A stretch of 64,000 nt of DNA from an uncultured Bacteroidales bacterium (GTDB lineage: Bacteria > Bacteroidota > Bacteroidia > Bacteroidales > Muribaculaceae): the NCBI GenBank assembly GCA_949289215.1, contig CASENC010000049.1, positions 62,001-126,000 of the forward strand, read 5' to 3'. Under the pieces are notes generated by a model. The model was not told the DNA's origin. It was given only the letters and a program-made list of their open reading frames with translations, and ran no database searches. A program made the translations under genes and the position numbers. Of this stretch, positions 9,727 through 18,439 are shown one piece after another; the first letter of the stretch is position 1; each line of letters begins with the position of its first letter.

Positions 9727-9765
9727 GATAAGGACGGGCGATTGTGGGAGTCGTCCGTCCTTATC
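9727..9765 (-). terminator. Rho-independent terminator of the transglutaminase-like gene
   Basis: An 11-bp perfect stem, GATAAGGACGG (9727-9737) and CCGTCCTTATC (9755-9765), lies 22 bp past the stop codon at 9787. On the minus strand it is followed by ATTTTCTTGTTTTT, a fair U-tract. Confidence 0.8.
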
Positions 9766-9786
9766 GTTTTATTTGGTTGTTTTTTG

Positions 9787-12444
9787 TTACAACTTATGGG
9801 CAACTTTCATCATTTGCTCGCCTATGCCTATGGTATAGCCGTGTGAGCAGAACACTACACGATTGAATGTGTCGCCTATGATGAATATGGGCAGTGTGCT
9901 GCCTTTCAGTTTCATTTGTTCACGCAATTGTTTTTGTATGGCACCGTCGGTGTCGATACCGTAAGTGATTGTTGAAGGCAGCCCGGGGAATTCGTCGGGG
10001 TTGAATTTGCGGTATTGCTCTTCGCTTGGGAATAGCAGCACCATTTTGCGGCCCCATTGTTCAAATGCCTTGCTTACTGTGGCAATGTCTTTCAATGCAT
10101 GGTTGGTGGGTTCCTGTCCGACGCCAAGCACGCCTACCACAAAGTATCCGCGTCCGGTGGTGGAAAGTATCGACCGTGGCAGGTCTCCGTCGATGGGCAT
10201 ATAGGTGGATTCCGAGTCGAAACTGCCGATTACTTGCACTTCGTCACGGCTTTCACGCATTACCAGTTCGACATTGGTTGTTTTGCCCGGTTTGATGGTA
10301 AAGAACACAAGATGTGAAAGCACACCGCCGTTTGCCAGGCGAGTTCCGCTTACCATGAGGTAGTTGCCTGCATCAAGCGTTAAACCGTTCTTGAGCAATT
10401 GTGACCATTTTGCACCTTCGGCATAACCGAGCAGGCTCAGGCGCCCATCTTCGGTGATACGGGAAATGGTGAAGTGGTCATAATACTTCGGGTCGTCGAG
10501 AACCTTGGTGGGTCGGTATTTGGCCACAAGGCGGCCTGTTTCGGCCATGCTCTGTTCCACGAGTTCAAAATCGACATCGGTAGCACCTTCTTTGCCCATT
10601 ATTTGCACCTTGCCCGTTATCTCGTCGATGCGGGCAGGCACACCCATGGCACGGGCCAATGATACGAAGAATATGTTGCGGCTGTGACGGTCGGCTACAC
10701 GCGACTTCCACACACCTATGGGTGTGATTGGCGAGCCGCCAAGGTTGCAAGTGGGGTCGATGGCGATGCTGTCGGCCACCCATGCCACAATCTTCATGGG
10801 GTCGGCTGCAAAAGCCTTTTGCTCGTCTTCGGGAACAACCGATGTGAGGAATGCCTTATAGGGGGTAATCATTTCATTGCTCACGCGCGGATTGCGCACA
10901 TACAGGCTGAAGAGTTCATCGCTACAATCGTCGCCTTGTCGGGAATTAAGCAGATGGTCGTTAAGTACCGCAAGTTCCACGTCGCGCAAGTCTTTTTCGG
11001 CTATGCATTGCAGCAGGTCGATGCCGGCGGCTTTTTTCTCGTCGGTGTCGAGCGAAGCAAGGAATTCGGTTATCACATCATGGTTGCCGCGCGATGCCAC
11101 AAGCAGTGAGGCAACAGTCTCTTCGGGATTAAGATTGTGCTTTTCGGCAAATTCCTTACCCATTTCTTGGGTATAGAATGTTGCTTCATAGGCTCGGCGT
11201 ATAGAATCTTCGAGGGCAAAGCGACGGTCGTTTTCAGCACGTTGCTCGGCAGTAACCTCGGGGAGGTTTGTTCCTTCTGCCGGCGGTATTATGTCAAGGT
11301 CGAGTGCGTAACTTTCACCGGCCGTCTTGTCGAGTGTGATTGTAACCACGCTGTCTTTGCCAAACGATACTTTTGAATATCCGAACCGTCCGTCGCGTGA
11401 GGCCCATACCACCATGTCGCCCTTACCTGCGGTGAGGAATGTTTTGCCGTCGGTATCGGTATCTTTTGTTGCCACCGAATAAAATTCGCCGTAGTTATAA
11501 ACTTTAAATTCCACTTTCGCGCCGGCTACAGGGCGGCCATCGGCATCGACTACATTTACGTCGGCTTTGGCTGTGGGTGCATAATTGTCGATGACGTTAA
11601 TTTCGGTATATCGCGGTGTGCGGTACATCACTTCTTCGGGACCCATATAGCGGCCGAATACTTTGGTGTGCATGAGCATACCGCGCGATGCCGGCGCATT
11701 GAACCAAGCAAGGTTAAGCACCGGTTCGGGTTCGCAGGCTCCGAAGAAGTACCACCGGCCATCGACCCATGCCTCGACCCAAGCATGGTTATTGTCGGTA
11801 TGTGCCCAGCGGGGTGTGTAAACCTGTCGTGCCGGAATGCCCACCGAACGTAATGCCGACACGGTGAAAGTGGATTCCTCGCCGCAACGTCCGTATGCCG
11901 TTTTTACCGATGCAAGCGGGCTGCTTGTGCGTGCGTCGGTGGGACGGTAGGTGACTTTTTCGTGGCACCAGTGGTTGACCTCAAGTACGGCATCACGCAT
12001 CGAAAGTCCTTGTACACGTTCCTTCAGTTCATTGTAAAATACTTTGCGGCATGTGTCGAGGTTTTCGTTGTTGACACGCACTGGCAGCACAAAGTGGCGG
12101 AATTCGCGTTCGGGAACACTTTTACCCCAAGGCATTTCGTTGCGGGCGCGTAACGAGTAGTCGATGTTTTCGATGAAATAATTCACCGGATGGTCGGCAA
12201 TGTCGGCCATCGGCATATAGGCATACAGGAATTTCAACGCTTCACGCTGCTCGGTGGAAAGTTCCACCATGTCGATGTTGTCGAAGAACTGCTTGCAAGG
12301 CACTGTGTCGCGCCTTGCCGCAAAATCGGCTTCGACCGTGGCACGTTCTTCACTGTCGCCAATAAAATGGCTGCCGCCGCACGATGATGTGCACAACATG
12401 AGTGCGAGTGCTGCGGATGCAAAAAAAGAGGTGTAGGTTTTCAT
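9787..12444 (-). CDS. Secreted transglutaminase-like lipoprotein
   Basis: This 885-residue protein has a lipoprotein signal (LMLCTSSCGGS). A transglutaminase-like core at about residues 160-260 shows the Cys in YGRCGEEST and the His in NNHAWVEAW. The third triad residue is not a plain Asp; the following stretch is WYFFGACEPEP. An Ig-like segment follows (about 300-370, VNVVDADGRPVAGAKVEF), then a second region resembling another transglutaminase fold without an obvious Cys (ARAMGVPARIDEI), and a C-terminal part with thioredoxin-like flavour (KMVLLFPSEEQ, LPIFIIGDTF). It may be a cysteine peptidase acting on protein or peptidoglycan cross-links outside the cell; the substrate is unknown. It is monocistronic, with its own terminator. 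Confidence 0.8.
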   Translation of the reverse strand: MKTYTSFFASAALALMLCTSSCGGSHFIGDSEERATVEADFAARRDTVPCKQFFDNIDMVELSTEQREALKFLYAYMPMADIADHPVNYFIENIDYSLRARNEMPWGKSVPEREFRHFVLPVRVNNENLDTCRKVFYNELKERVQGLSMRDAVLEVNHWCHEKVTYRPTDARTSSPLASVKTAYGRCGEESTFTVSALRSVGIPARQVYTPRWAHTDNNHAWVEAWVDGRWYFFGACEPEPVLNLAWFNAPASRGMLMHTKVFGRYMGPEEVMYRTPRYTEINVIDNYAPTAKADVNVVDADGRPVAGAKVEFKVYNYGEFYSVATKDTDTDGKTFLTAGKGDMVVWASRDGRFGYSKVSFGKDSVVTITLDKTAGESYALDLDIIPPAEGTNLPEVTAEQRAENDRRFALEDSIRRAYEATFYTQEMGKEFAEKHNLNPEETVASLLVASRGNHDVITEFLASLDTDEKKAAGIDLLQCIAEKDLRDVELAVLNDHLLNSRQGDDCSDELFSLYVRNPRVSNEMITPYKAFLTSVVPEDEQKAFAADPMKIVAWVADSIAIDPTCNLGGSPITPIGVWKSRVADRHSRNIFFVSLARAMGVPARIDEITGKVQIMGKEGATDVDFELVEQSMAETGRLVAKYRPTKVLDDPKYYDHFTISRITEDGRLSLLGYAEGAKWSQLLKNGLTLDAGNYLMVSGTRLANGGVLSHLVFFTIKPGKTTNVELVMRESRDEVQVIGSFDSESTYMPIDGDLPRSILSTTGRGYFVVGVLGVGQEPTNHALKDIATVSKAFEQWGRKMVLLFPSEEQYRKFNPDEFPGLPSTITYGIDTDGAIQKQLREQMKLKGSTLPIFIIGDTFNRVVFCSHGYTIGIGEQMMKVAHKL

Positions 12445-12536
12445 ATTATGGTAACGGTATTAATTATGCCTACGAAGATAATATTTTTTCATAGACTGTG
12501 GAGATACGCCCCGGTATTTTTAGTCTAAATTATAAT

Positions 12537-12580
12537 ACAGCCGCCCGGTGTTTCGGAAATCGATGACACCGGGCGGCTGT
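12537..12580 (-). terminator. Strong hairpin terminator downstream of trpS
   Basis: A 15-bp perfect stem, ACAGCCGCCCGGTGT (12537-12551) and ACACCGGGCGGCTGT (12566-12580), with a 14-nt loop begins 22 bp after the trpS stop. On the minus strand it is followed by ATTATAATTT, a weak U-tract. On the plus strand TTTTTTT follows, but no plus-strand gene enters it. Confidence 0.75.
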
Positions 12581-12601
12581 GTGATTTTTTTGCAGTGCTG
12601 C

Positions 12602-13663
12602 TTAGAAGGGGCGTATTCCCATTAATTCGCGCACGTCGCGCAATGTTTTTGAGGCTGTTTCACGAGCCTTTTCGGCACCCATTTTCACCACGCGGGCAAG
12701 GTAGGCATCGTCGTTTTGTATGTCGATTATGCGCTCGCGTATTGGGGTTGTTACTTGCAATATGTCTTCGGCGATTTCTTTTTTGAGGTCGCCATAGCGA
12801 ATTGAGCAATTGTTGTAAGCATCGGTGAAATATTGCACTTTGTCGGGAGTTGACACTATCTTCAACAGTGTGAACAGGTTTTGTACGGCTTCGCACATGG
12901 GCGAATTAGGTTCTTTCGGACCTTCATCGGTGACTGCACGCATCACTTTCTTGCGCAACGTTTTCGGGTCGTCGAGCAGATAAATGCAATTGCCTTCCGA
13001 TTTGCCCATTTTCCCTGAGCCGTCGAGCCCTGGAACTTTTATCGGCTCGCCGCCGAAGTCGAAGTTGGCCGGTTCGGGGAAATAGTCCACGCCGTAGAAT
13101 GAGTTGAAGCGGCGGGCAAAACGTCGAGTCAGTTCAAGGTGCTGTTCCTGGTCTTTTCCCACGGGTACTTTTGTGGCTTTCTGTATGAGAATGTCCACTG
13201 CCATCAAGGTCGGGTAGGTTAGCAGTCCTGCGTTGACACGCTTGTTGGTGTTGGCACCTATTATTTCCTGTTCTATGTTGTCGCTGTCGCTTGTTATGCC
13301 CAGCATTTTGCGCGCTTTGTCCTTGAACGATGCGGTACGCATCAATTCACCTATACCCACGTGCATATTCAGCAGCAGGTACATTTCGGGTATTTCGGGT
13401 ATGTCGCTTTGCACGAATATGGTCGATTTTTCGGGGTCGAGCCCGGCGGCAAGATATTCGGCCAAAATGCTTTTCACATTCTCATGCAGCTTGTCGGGAT
13501 CGGGAGCAGTGGTGAGTGCGTGCAAGTCGGCTATGAAGAAGTAATTGGTGTACTTGCTTTCGGGGTCGTTCTGCATTTTCACAAATTTGCTCAGTGCGCC
13601 ATAATAGTTGCCCAGGTGTAATTGCCCGGTGGCGCGTATTCCGCTCAATACAATTTCTTTCAT
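12602..13663 (-). CDS. trpS: Tryptophanyl-tRNA synthetase
   Basis: This class I aminoacyl-tRNA synthetase charges tRNA-Trp. From the chosen start it is 353 residues and opens MKEIVLSGIRATGQLHLGNY, where HLGN is the HIGH motif. The KMSKS motif appears as GKMGKSEGN near residue 200. A longer frame starts 33 bp upstream (13696), but a good promoter, TTG-N20-TAATTTTG at 13724-13694, places transcription start near 13688. The ATG at 13663 is therefore preferred, and it matches the usual family start. That promoter overlaps the 3' end of the neighbouring phosphatase gene. Confidence 0.95.
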   Translation of the reverse strand: MKEIVLSGIRATGQLHLGNYYGALSKFVKMQNDPESKYTNYFFIADLHALTTAPDPDKLHENVKSILAEYLAAGLDPEKSTIFVQSDIPEIPEMYLLLNMHVGIGELMRTASFKDKARKMLGITSDSDNIEQEIIGANTNKRVNAGLLTYPTLMAVDILIQKATKVPVGKDQEQHLELTRRFARRFNSFYGVDYFPEPANFDFGGEPIKVPGLDGSGKMGKSEGNCIYLLDDPKTLRKKVMRAVTDEGPKEPNSPMCEAVQNLFTLLKIVSTPDKVQYFTDAYNNCSIRYGDLKKEIAEDILQVTTPIRERIIDIQNDDAYLARVVKMGAEKARETASKTLRDVRELMGIRPF

Positions 13664-13693
13664 GTGTCTTGGGTAATTGTAATTTTCCGATTG

Positions 13694-13724
13694 CAAAATT
13701 ACTCGTTTCCTGTGAGATTGGCAA
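13694..13724 (-). promoter_or_regulatory. trpS promoter
   Basis: On the minus strand TTG (13724-13722), a 20-bp spacer and TAATTTTG (13701-13694) fit the Bacteroidetes sigma-ABfr pattern. It sits in the tail of the upstream phosphatase gene and decides the trpS start at 13663. Confidence 0.65.
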
Positions 13725-14514
13725 TAGCCTTGCCAGGATCGGTGGATAGCAATGGCAGCATAAGGGCTGATATGGCAGGGGGAGCCACCAATACCGATAT
13801 ATTGCGGTCGTGGCGGAAGTGATGGAATTCAGCCCCGGCTTCCCGGGCTATGAGCAGCCCGGCACACACATCCCACTCGTGCAGGTTCAGTTCCCAATAG
13901 GCATCAAGAAAACCTGCCGCCACATAACTTATGTCGATGGCTGCCGAGCCTAACCGCCTGACACCGCGCACACGTGGCATTATGCGGGCCACATTGTCAA
14001 GGTTGTTGTCGGGGGTGCGGTCTTTGTCAACCGGGAATCCCGTGGCTACGACACATTGATTGAGTGACAGGTGCGTGCCACATGATATTTTTTCCCCGTT
14101 GAGGTATGCGCCTTCGCCGGCGACGGCATGGAACAATTCGTCAAGATAGGGGGCATATACCACACCCACGACGGTGTTGCCATTGTGCATAATGCCTATC
14201 GAGACGCTGAACATGGGCAGCCCCGAGCTGAAATTGGTGGTGCCGTCAAGCGGGTCGATGACCCATGTGTATTCGGCTTCATGCACCTCACTCCCCGCCT
14301 CTTCCGAGAGTATTGAATGGGTGGGGTAGTGGGTGTGTATGAAATTGATTATGGCCGTTTCGGCGGCTTTGTCGGCCGATGTCACAATATCGCTTTCGTT
14401 GCCGTGCTTGGTTTGCACCGAGTAGTTCCCTTTCCTGAAGTATGACAGGTGTATTTTACCTGCTTCTTGTGCACACTGCACGGCATCGAGCAGCAAGTTG
14501 CTATAATCAATCAT
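13699..14514 (-). CDS. Inositol monophosphatase-family sugar/nucleotide phosphatase
   Basis: This 271-residue Mg-dependent phosphatase carries the family motif WVIDPLDGTTNF (about residues 82-93), the upstream acidic metal ligand in LSEEAGSE, and the C-terminal motif HEWDVCAGLLIAREAGA. Members act on inositol phosphates, fructose-1,6-bisphosphate or 3'-phosphoadenosine nucleotides, and the exact substrate cannot be set from these motifs. Its start overlaps the stop of the Lrp-type regulator by 8 bp, so the two are probably cotranscribed. Length is normal for the SuhB/CysQ group. Confidence 0.88.
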   Translation of the reverse strand: MIDYSNLLLDAVQCAQEAGKIHLSYFRKGNYSVQTKHGNESDIVTSADKAAETAIINFIHTHYPTHSILSEEAGSEVHEAEYTWVIDPLDGTTNFSSGLPMFSVSIGIMHNGNTVVGVVYAPYLDELFHAVAGEGAYLNGEKISCGTHLSLNQCVVATGFPVDKDRTPDNNLDNVARIMPRVRGVRRLGSAAIDISYVAAGFLDAYWELNLHEWDVCAGLLIAREAGAEFHHFRHDRNISVLVAPPAISALMLPLLSTDPGKAIANLTGNE

Positions 14515-14986
14515 TATCTACAATATTATCGTAGATGGGTATTTGGCGCTTGATTACTTGCCTGAATGAAATAAGTGTTTCGGTGCGGGCAAATCCTATC
14601 GATTGCAACCGGTCGTGTATAAGTTCGAGCAGGTGCTCGTTGTTGCGGGCATATAATTTAATGAGCATATCATATTTACCGGTGGTGAAGTGGCATTCCA
14701 CCACCTCGGGCATGGCTTTGAGGCGTTCTATTACTTCGTCGAAACGCGATGGGTCGCTCAAGAAGAAACCCACATATGCGCAAGTGTTGAGGCCTACCGA
14801 TGCCGGGTCGATGTTCGATTCCGAGCCTTTCAGCACTCCCACGCTGTAAAGTTTCTGTATGCGTTGGTGTATTGCAGCTCCCGATACGTTGCATTCGCGA
14901 GCGATTTCAAGGTAAGGCTTACGCGCATTCGAGGACAGCATTTTCAGTATTTTGCAGTCTAACTCGTCTAATTGAAAATTTGCCAT
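14507..14986 (-). CDS. Lrp/AsnC-family transcriptional regulator
   Basis: This 159-residue protein opens with the AsnC helix-turn-helix (LDELDCKILKMLSSNARKPY, then AIHQRIQKLYSVGVLKGSE). A RAM/ligand-binding domain follows (VECHFTTGKYDMLIKLYARN). Such proteins form octamers and respond to amino acids. It heads the operon with the phosphatase gene and is divergent from the GNAT gene across 247 bp. The effector is unknown. Confidence 0.92.
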   Translation of the reverse strand: MANFQLDELDCKILKMLSSNARKPYLEIARECNVSGAAIHQRIQKLYSVGVLKGSESNIDPASVGLNTCAYVGFFLSDPSRFDEVIERLKAMPEVVECHFTTGKYDMLIKLYARNNEHLLELIHDRLQSIGFARTETLISFRQVIKRQIPIYDNIVDND

Positions 14987-15233
14987 GTGTATGAAATAAA
15001 GTTTTTAGTTATTATAGTAAGTGTTCTATGTGTCGATTGTATTTTTTTACGTCATATGTTACTTAATTCGGCCTTGCATACAACCCAAGTGTCCTTTTTT
15101 TCGTCAAACGGCCTGCGCTGCATTTGTTGCATTGGCAAAAAAGTCGTAACTTGCGTAAGCAAATTTAATCATGATATAAAGTTACAAACTAATTATTGAT
15201 TTTTCGCAATTTTGTAAGCAAATTTTTTAATTT

Positions 15234-15782
15234 ATGGGAATAATTTACCGTTTGGTTTCACATTCCGACTTTGCGCTTGAGCAGGTGAAGGAACTTTACA
15301 CGTCGGCATTTCCTGCCGACGAGCGTCGTGATTTTGCCGATTTTACTTCACTGCTTTCTTGTGGCGCCTTTTCGGTGTTGGGGGCATTTGATGCCAATAA
15401 CAGCGACAACCTGCTTGCCTTTATCACATTCTGGAAGTTAGATGAAATAATGTATCTTGAGCATTTTGCAGTGGTGCCGCAGATGCGCGGGCATGGCATA
15501 GGGAGGGAAGTGTTCAGTCATTTCCTCGACGATGTGGCCGCAACCATTGTGATTGAAGTGGAGCCGCCAACCACGCCTATAGCCGTCAGGCGCATACGTT
15601 TTTACGAAACGCTTGGAATGAAATTGTGGGATTCGGTGCATTATGTGCAACCGCCTTACGGCCCCGGCAGGCAACCGCTTGAATTGAAGTTGATGACGCA
15701 CGGCGATGTGTCGCAGGAGCTGCTTGAACGGTCGGTAAAGCAGATGCACAGCCGTGTGTATGGCTGTGCTTCAGCCGAATAG
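15234..15782 (+). CDS. GNAT-family N-acetyltransferase
   Basis: This 182-residue acetyl-CoA-dependent transferase shows the GNAT motif A region EHFAVVPQMRGHGIGREVF, with the Q/RxxGxG/A pyrophosphate loop at about residues 86-91, and RIRFYETLGMKLWDSVHYV as motif B. The substrate is unknown. No Shine-Dalgarno precedes the ATG, as is usual here. The 3' end overlaps the end of the convergent HD gene by 12 bp. Confidence 0.85.
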   Translation: MGIIYRLVSHSDFALEQVKELYTSAFPADERRDFADFTSLLSCGAFSVLGAFDANNSDNLLAFITFWKLDEIMYLEHFAVVPQMRGHGIGREVFSHFLDDVAATIVIEVEPPTTPIAVRRIRFYETLGMKLWDSVHYVQPPYGPGRQPLELKLMTHGDVSQELLERSVKQMHSRVYGCASAE

Positions 15783-16316
15783 TTCGTGCAGGGCTTCAAA
15801 ACGGGCTACTGTCGCATCGCCATATTTGTGAAGTTTTTTGTGTGCTTGTTCGTAGGTGGTTTCACGATCGGGATGCGACTTTGAATAGAACTTGTCGGCA
15901 TAGCACACAAGTTTTTCTTCGATAGATACGGGCAGCATATCACGCAACGGCAGGGGCAATTGCTGTTCCCTGATGTCGATGACCGATATGCCGGCACCGG
16001 TGTGGCGTTCGCACACAAGTGCGTGGCGCGGCAGTCCCATGCCATCGAGCAGTTCCCGCCCCAGTATCCCGTGTTTTATATAAGGCTCCGAGCCGTGGCA
16101 AAATATCTCGGGAGCATTGGTGCGGAAGATGCCTATGTCGTGTAACATGGCTGCTTCATAGACAAAATCGGTGTCGATTTCCAATTGAGGCTTTCGCCCG
16201 GCAATCTCTATGGCAAGGTCGGCCACCTGCTTGCTGTGTTTTACAAGCAGCCGGGCCGCATCGGTGTCATGCCCGTAATATTGCTCGATTATTGCTAAGA
16301 AATTTATCATACACAC
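15771..16316 (-). CDS. HD-domain phosphohydrolase
   Basis: This 181-residue protein carries an HD metal-dependent hydrolase domain: H in VKHSKQVADLA, HD in AAMLHDIGIFRTN, and later H in KHGILG. The C-terminus contains YADKFYSKSH, typical of small HD proteins of the YedJ/uridylyltransferase-HD type. It probably cleaves phosphate from nucleotides or similar small molecules; the substrate is not known. An alternative ATG lies two codons in (16310). It is convergent with the GNAT gene. Confidence 0.8.
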   Translation of the reverse strand: MCMINFLAIIEQYYGHDTDAARLLVKHSKQVADLAIEIAGRKPQLEIDTDFVYEAAMLHDIGIFRTNAPEIFCHGSEPYIKHGILGRELLDGMGLPRHALVCERHTGAGISVIDIREQQLPLPLRDMLPVSIEEKLVCYADKFYSKSHPDRETTYEQAHKKLHKYGDATVARFEALHELFG

Positions 16317-16330
16317 ATATATATATTATT

Positions 16331-16372
16331 TAATTGGTCCAATTAGTTTAATTTGCCTAATTGGACCAATTA
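16331..16372. repeat. Paired 15-bp palindromes between ilvE and the HD gene
   Basis: TAATTGGTCCAATTA (16331-16345) and TAATTGGACCAATTA (16358-16372) are each near-perfect palindromes and are exact reverse complements of one another, separated by 12 bp. As RNA they would form one 15-bp hairpin 18 bp after the ilvE stop, on the minus strand followed by ATAATATATATA. A terminator is the simplest reading; a dimeric operator upstream of the HD gene is the alternative. Confidence 0.6.
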
Positions 16373-16389
16373 TGTCAATCATCAATTTT

Positions 16390-17415
16390 TTAAAGGATTG
16401 TTACCCAGTTGTGAGTGTCGGGTTCGTCGCCCAGTTGGATTGCGCGCAGATGGTTGTAAAGCTTGGTGGTTACAGGACCAGGTTGTCCGTCCTTGGCAAT
16501 CACATATTTCTTGCCTTCGTCGATGTCATCGACTTCGCTGATGGGAGCAGCAACGGCTGCTGTTCCACATTCTGCGGCCTCGTCCACATCGTTAAGCTCT
16601 TCGAGCAGCATCGGACGACATTCCACTTCCATGCCCATGTCCTTGGCTATTTGTTGCAAGCTCATGTTGGTTATCGACGGCAATATCGAATTTGACTTCG
16701 GGGTTATATATTTGTTGCCCTTTATTGCGAAGAAGTTGGCCGGGCCACATTCGTCGATGTATTTTTTCTCTTTCGGGTCGAGGTAAAGCACTGCCGAGTA
16801 TCCTGCCGAGTGTGCCATTTCGCCGGCTTTGAGGCTTGCAGCATAGTTTCCGCCCACTTTCCAACGTCCGGTTCCGCATGGTGCGGCACGGTCGAATTCG
16901 CGATAAACGGCAACCTTGGTCGGCTTGAACCCTTCCTTGAAGTACGGACCCACCGGAGTTACAAAAATTATGAACAGGTATTCAACGGCCGGTTTCACGC
17001 CCACTTGGGCTGTCATGCCCAGTTCTATGGGGCGAATGTAGAGCGACGAGCCGCTGCCGTAAGGCGGAATGAAACGCTCGTTGAGCTTTACAACCTTTTC
17101 TACCATCTCGCGGAATTTCTCTTCGGGCAGCGGAGCCATCATTATGCCGTTTGCGCTGCGCTGTATGCGCTTGGCATTCTCGTCGAGGCGGAATATGCGT
17201 ATCCGTCCGTCTTTGCCCTTGAAAGCCTTTAATCCTTCGAATATCTCTTGCCCGTAGTGCAGGCAAGTGGCTGCCATGTGCATGTTGATGTATTCCGAGT
17301 TGGTAACTTCTATTTCGCCCCATGCGCCGTCCTTGTAGGTGCAACGCACGTTATAGTCGGTTTTCATGTAGCCAAACGATAGGTTTGCCCAGTCTAAGTT
17401 AGTGTTTTCTTCCAT
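16390..17415 (-). CDS. ilvE: Branched-chain amino acid aminotransferase
   Basis: This fold-type IV PLP enzyme makes or degrades leucine, isoleucine and valine using 2-oxoglutarate. From the chosen start (MEENTNLDWANLSFGYMKTD) it is 341 residues, usual for the larger IlvE group. Key stretches are LHYGQEIFEGLKAFKGKDGR, YIRPIELGMTAQ, the PLP-lysine region GGNYAASLKAGEMA, and DECGPANFFAIKG. A frame opening at 17484 would overlap the upstream gene and add 23 atypical residues, so 17415 is preferred. It lies 38 bp behind the small exported protein gene and may be cotranscribed with it. Confidence 0.92.
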   Translation of the reverse strand: MEENTNLDWANLSFGYMKTDYNVRCTYKDGAWGEIEVTNSEYINMHMAATCLHYGQEIFEGLKAFKGKDGRIRIFRLDENAKRIQRSANGIMMAPLPEEKFREMVEKVVKLNERFIPPYGSGSSLYIRPIELGMTAQVGVKPAVEYLFIIFVTPVGPYFKEGFKPTKVAVYREFDRAAPCGTGRWKVGGNYAASLKAGEMAHSAGYSAVLYLDPKEKKYIDECGPANFFAIKGNKYITPKSNSILPSITNMSLQQIAKDMGMEVECRPMLLEELNDVDEAAECGTAAVAAPISEVDDIDEGKKYVIAKDGQPGPVTTKLYNHLRAIQLGDEPDTHNWVTIL

Positions 17416-17452
17416 AGCGTCAGTTATATTAGTTTTGTTTATGATACTTTGG

Positions 17453-17788
17453 TTACAGAGCCACTTTTTGGGTGATGTTTTCAATTTTCACGATGTATAT
17501 ACCGCGTGAATTGATGTTGAGGATTGATGCTCCGTGTGGAAGATTGCCATGCGACACCAGTTGCCCCAGAATTGTGAAGACGCGCACTTCCACCTTGTGG
17601 TCGGTGACGATTATTATCGATTTGTTGCCGGTGTATATGGCTATGCCATTGGAACTCTCGACATTGTTAAGGCTTTGGCCTTCAATTGCCGCACCGCTTG
17701 CAGGTTGCCACTTGGGTTGGGCGGCATCGATATTCCCGGGCAACATGGTTGCCCAGCTTAATAATATCGGTACGGCCCATCTGTTCAT
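17453..17788 (-). CDS. Small exported protein with a sorting-domain-like C-terminus
   Basis: This 111-residue protein has an N-terminal signal peptide (MNRWAVPILLSWATMLPGN). A short linker leads to a C-terminal half reading IAIYTGNKSIIIVTDH, VRVFTILGQLVSHGNLPHG and RGIYIVKIENITQKVAL. That half strongly resembles the beta-sandwich C-terminal sorting domain of type IX secretion substrates, but no cargo domain is present. The start at 17788 is chosen because a TATATTTG -7 element lies at 17826-17819 and the longer frame (17821) would precede transcription. GAGG stands before the ATG. Function unknown. Confidence 0.65.
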   Translation of the reverse strand: MNRWAVPILLSWATMLPGNIDAAQPKWQPASGAAIEGQSLNNVESSNGIAIYTGNKSIIIVTDHKVEVRVFTILGQLVSHGNLPHGASILNINSRGIYIVKIENITQKVAL

Positions 17789-17921
17789 TATATCCTCTTT
17801 TGAAAAAGTTCTGTAATGCAAATATACCTATTTTTTAGACAGAAAGATAAAAAGACCGATTTTTTTAAAAGGCCGGCTGCCTGTTTTTTATGCCCTTGAG
17901 CTTGAAATGAGTTTTGCAGGT

Positions 17922-18245
17922 TTATACTTTTTCATCGAATGGGTATTTGCGCTTTGGATTACGTGGAAACCAGCCTTTTTGCACACGCTTTTGTTGCTCG
18001 AAGATTTCGAGTATGCTCCAAAACGATGAGAATGCCGTCACGCCGAGCAATGCCGACACAAACAGGTTGCCTACCCATACCGACAACCCCATGCATATTA
18101 ATCCCAAAATCAAAAACCACCACCAACACCGGGTGCCGAAGTAATATTCGCATTTTATCACTATGGGGTGGAACAAGCCTATCACGAGGAATGTGCAGAT
18201 GCCTATTGCGAGGCCGAGCAGATTGTTTTCGCTAAGAAAATCCAT
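17922..18245 (-). CDS. DUF4491-family small membrane protein
   Basis: This 107-residue protein has three hydrophobic segments: LLGLAIGICTFLVIGLFHPI, WWWFLILGLICMGLSVWVG and LFVSALLGVTAFSSFWSIL. It ends in a basic cytoplasmic tail (KRVQKGWFPRNPKRKY). The conserved motif KCEYYFGTRCWWWF is typical of DUF4491 proteins, which are widespread in Bacteroidetes and uncharacterised. It stands alone, with a terminator of the preceding gene just upstream. Confidence 0.8.
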   Translation of the reverse strand: MDFLSENNLLGLAIGICTFLVIGLFHPIVIKCEYYFGTRCWWWFLILGLICMGLSVWVGNLFVSALLGVTAFSSFWSILEIFEQQKRVQKGWFPRNPKRKYPFDEKV

Positions 18246-18271
18246 TTTTTTCGTTTAGTGTTGTTAAAAAT

Positions 18272-18313
18272 TTTGCCACTGCGCGGTGCCAAATGATGCC
18301 GCGCAGTGGCAAA
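18272..18313 (-). terminator. Terminator downstream of the TonB-type receptor gene
   Basis: A 15-bp perfect stem, TTTGCCACTGCGCGG (18272-18286) and CCGCGCAGTGGCAAA (18299-18313), lies about 126 bp past the receptor stop. On the minus strand it is followed by ATTTTTAAC. Confidence 0.75.
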
Positions 18314-18414
18314 GGTAGTGCAAGTTGAGGCTACGTGCCAAACGTTTGCCGATTATTCTGATCGGTCATGGCAGGAATATGTTTTGAGCGGTGTGCATGT
18401 GATATTGTAGCAGT

Positions 18415-18427
18415 GCGATTAATCGCG
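18415..18427. repeat. REP-like core GCGATTAATCGCG
   Basis: GCGATTAATCGCG just after the receptor stop shares its core with the 26-bp palindrome at 27723-27748 and with degenerate copies near 54.9 kb. It appears to be a truncated member of that intergenic repeat family. Confidence 0.45.
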
Positions 18428-18439
18428 TCGGTACTGCTG

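Noticed and set aside
14972-15199. A 75-codon plus-strand frame in the Lrp-GNAT intergenic region.
   Set aside because: It overlaps the start of the Lrp-type gene, is Cys-rich without a recognisable pattern, and covers the divergent promoter region.
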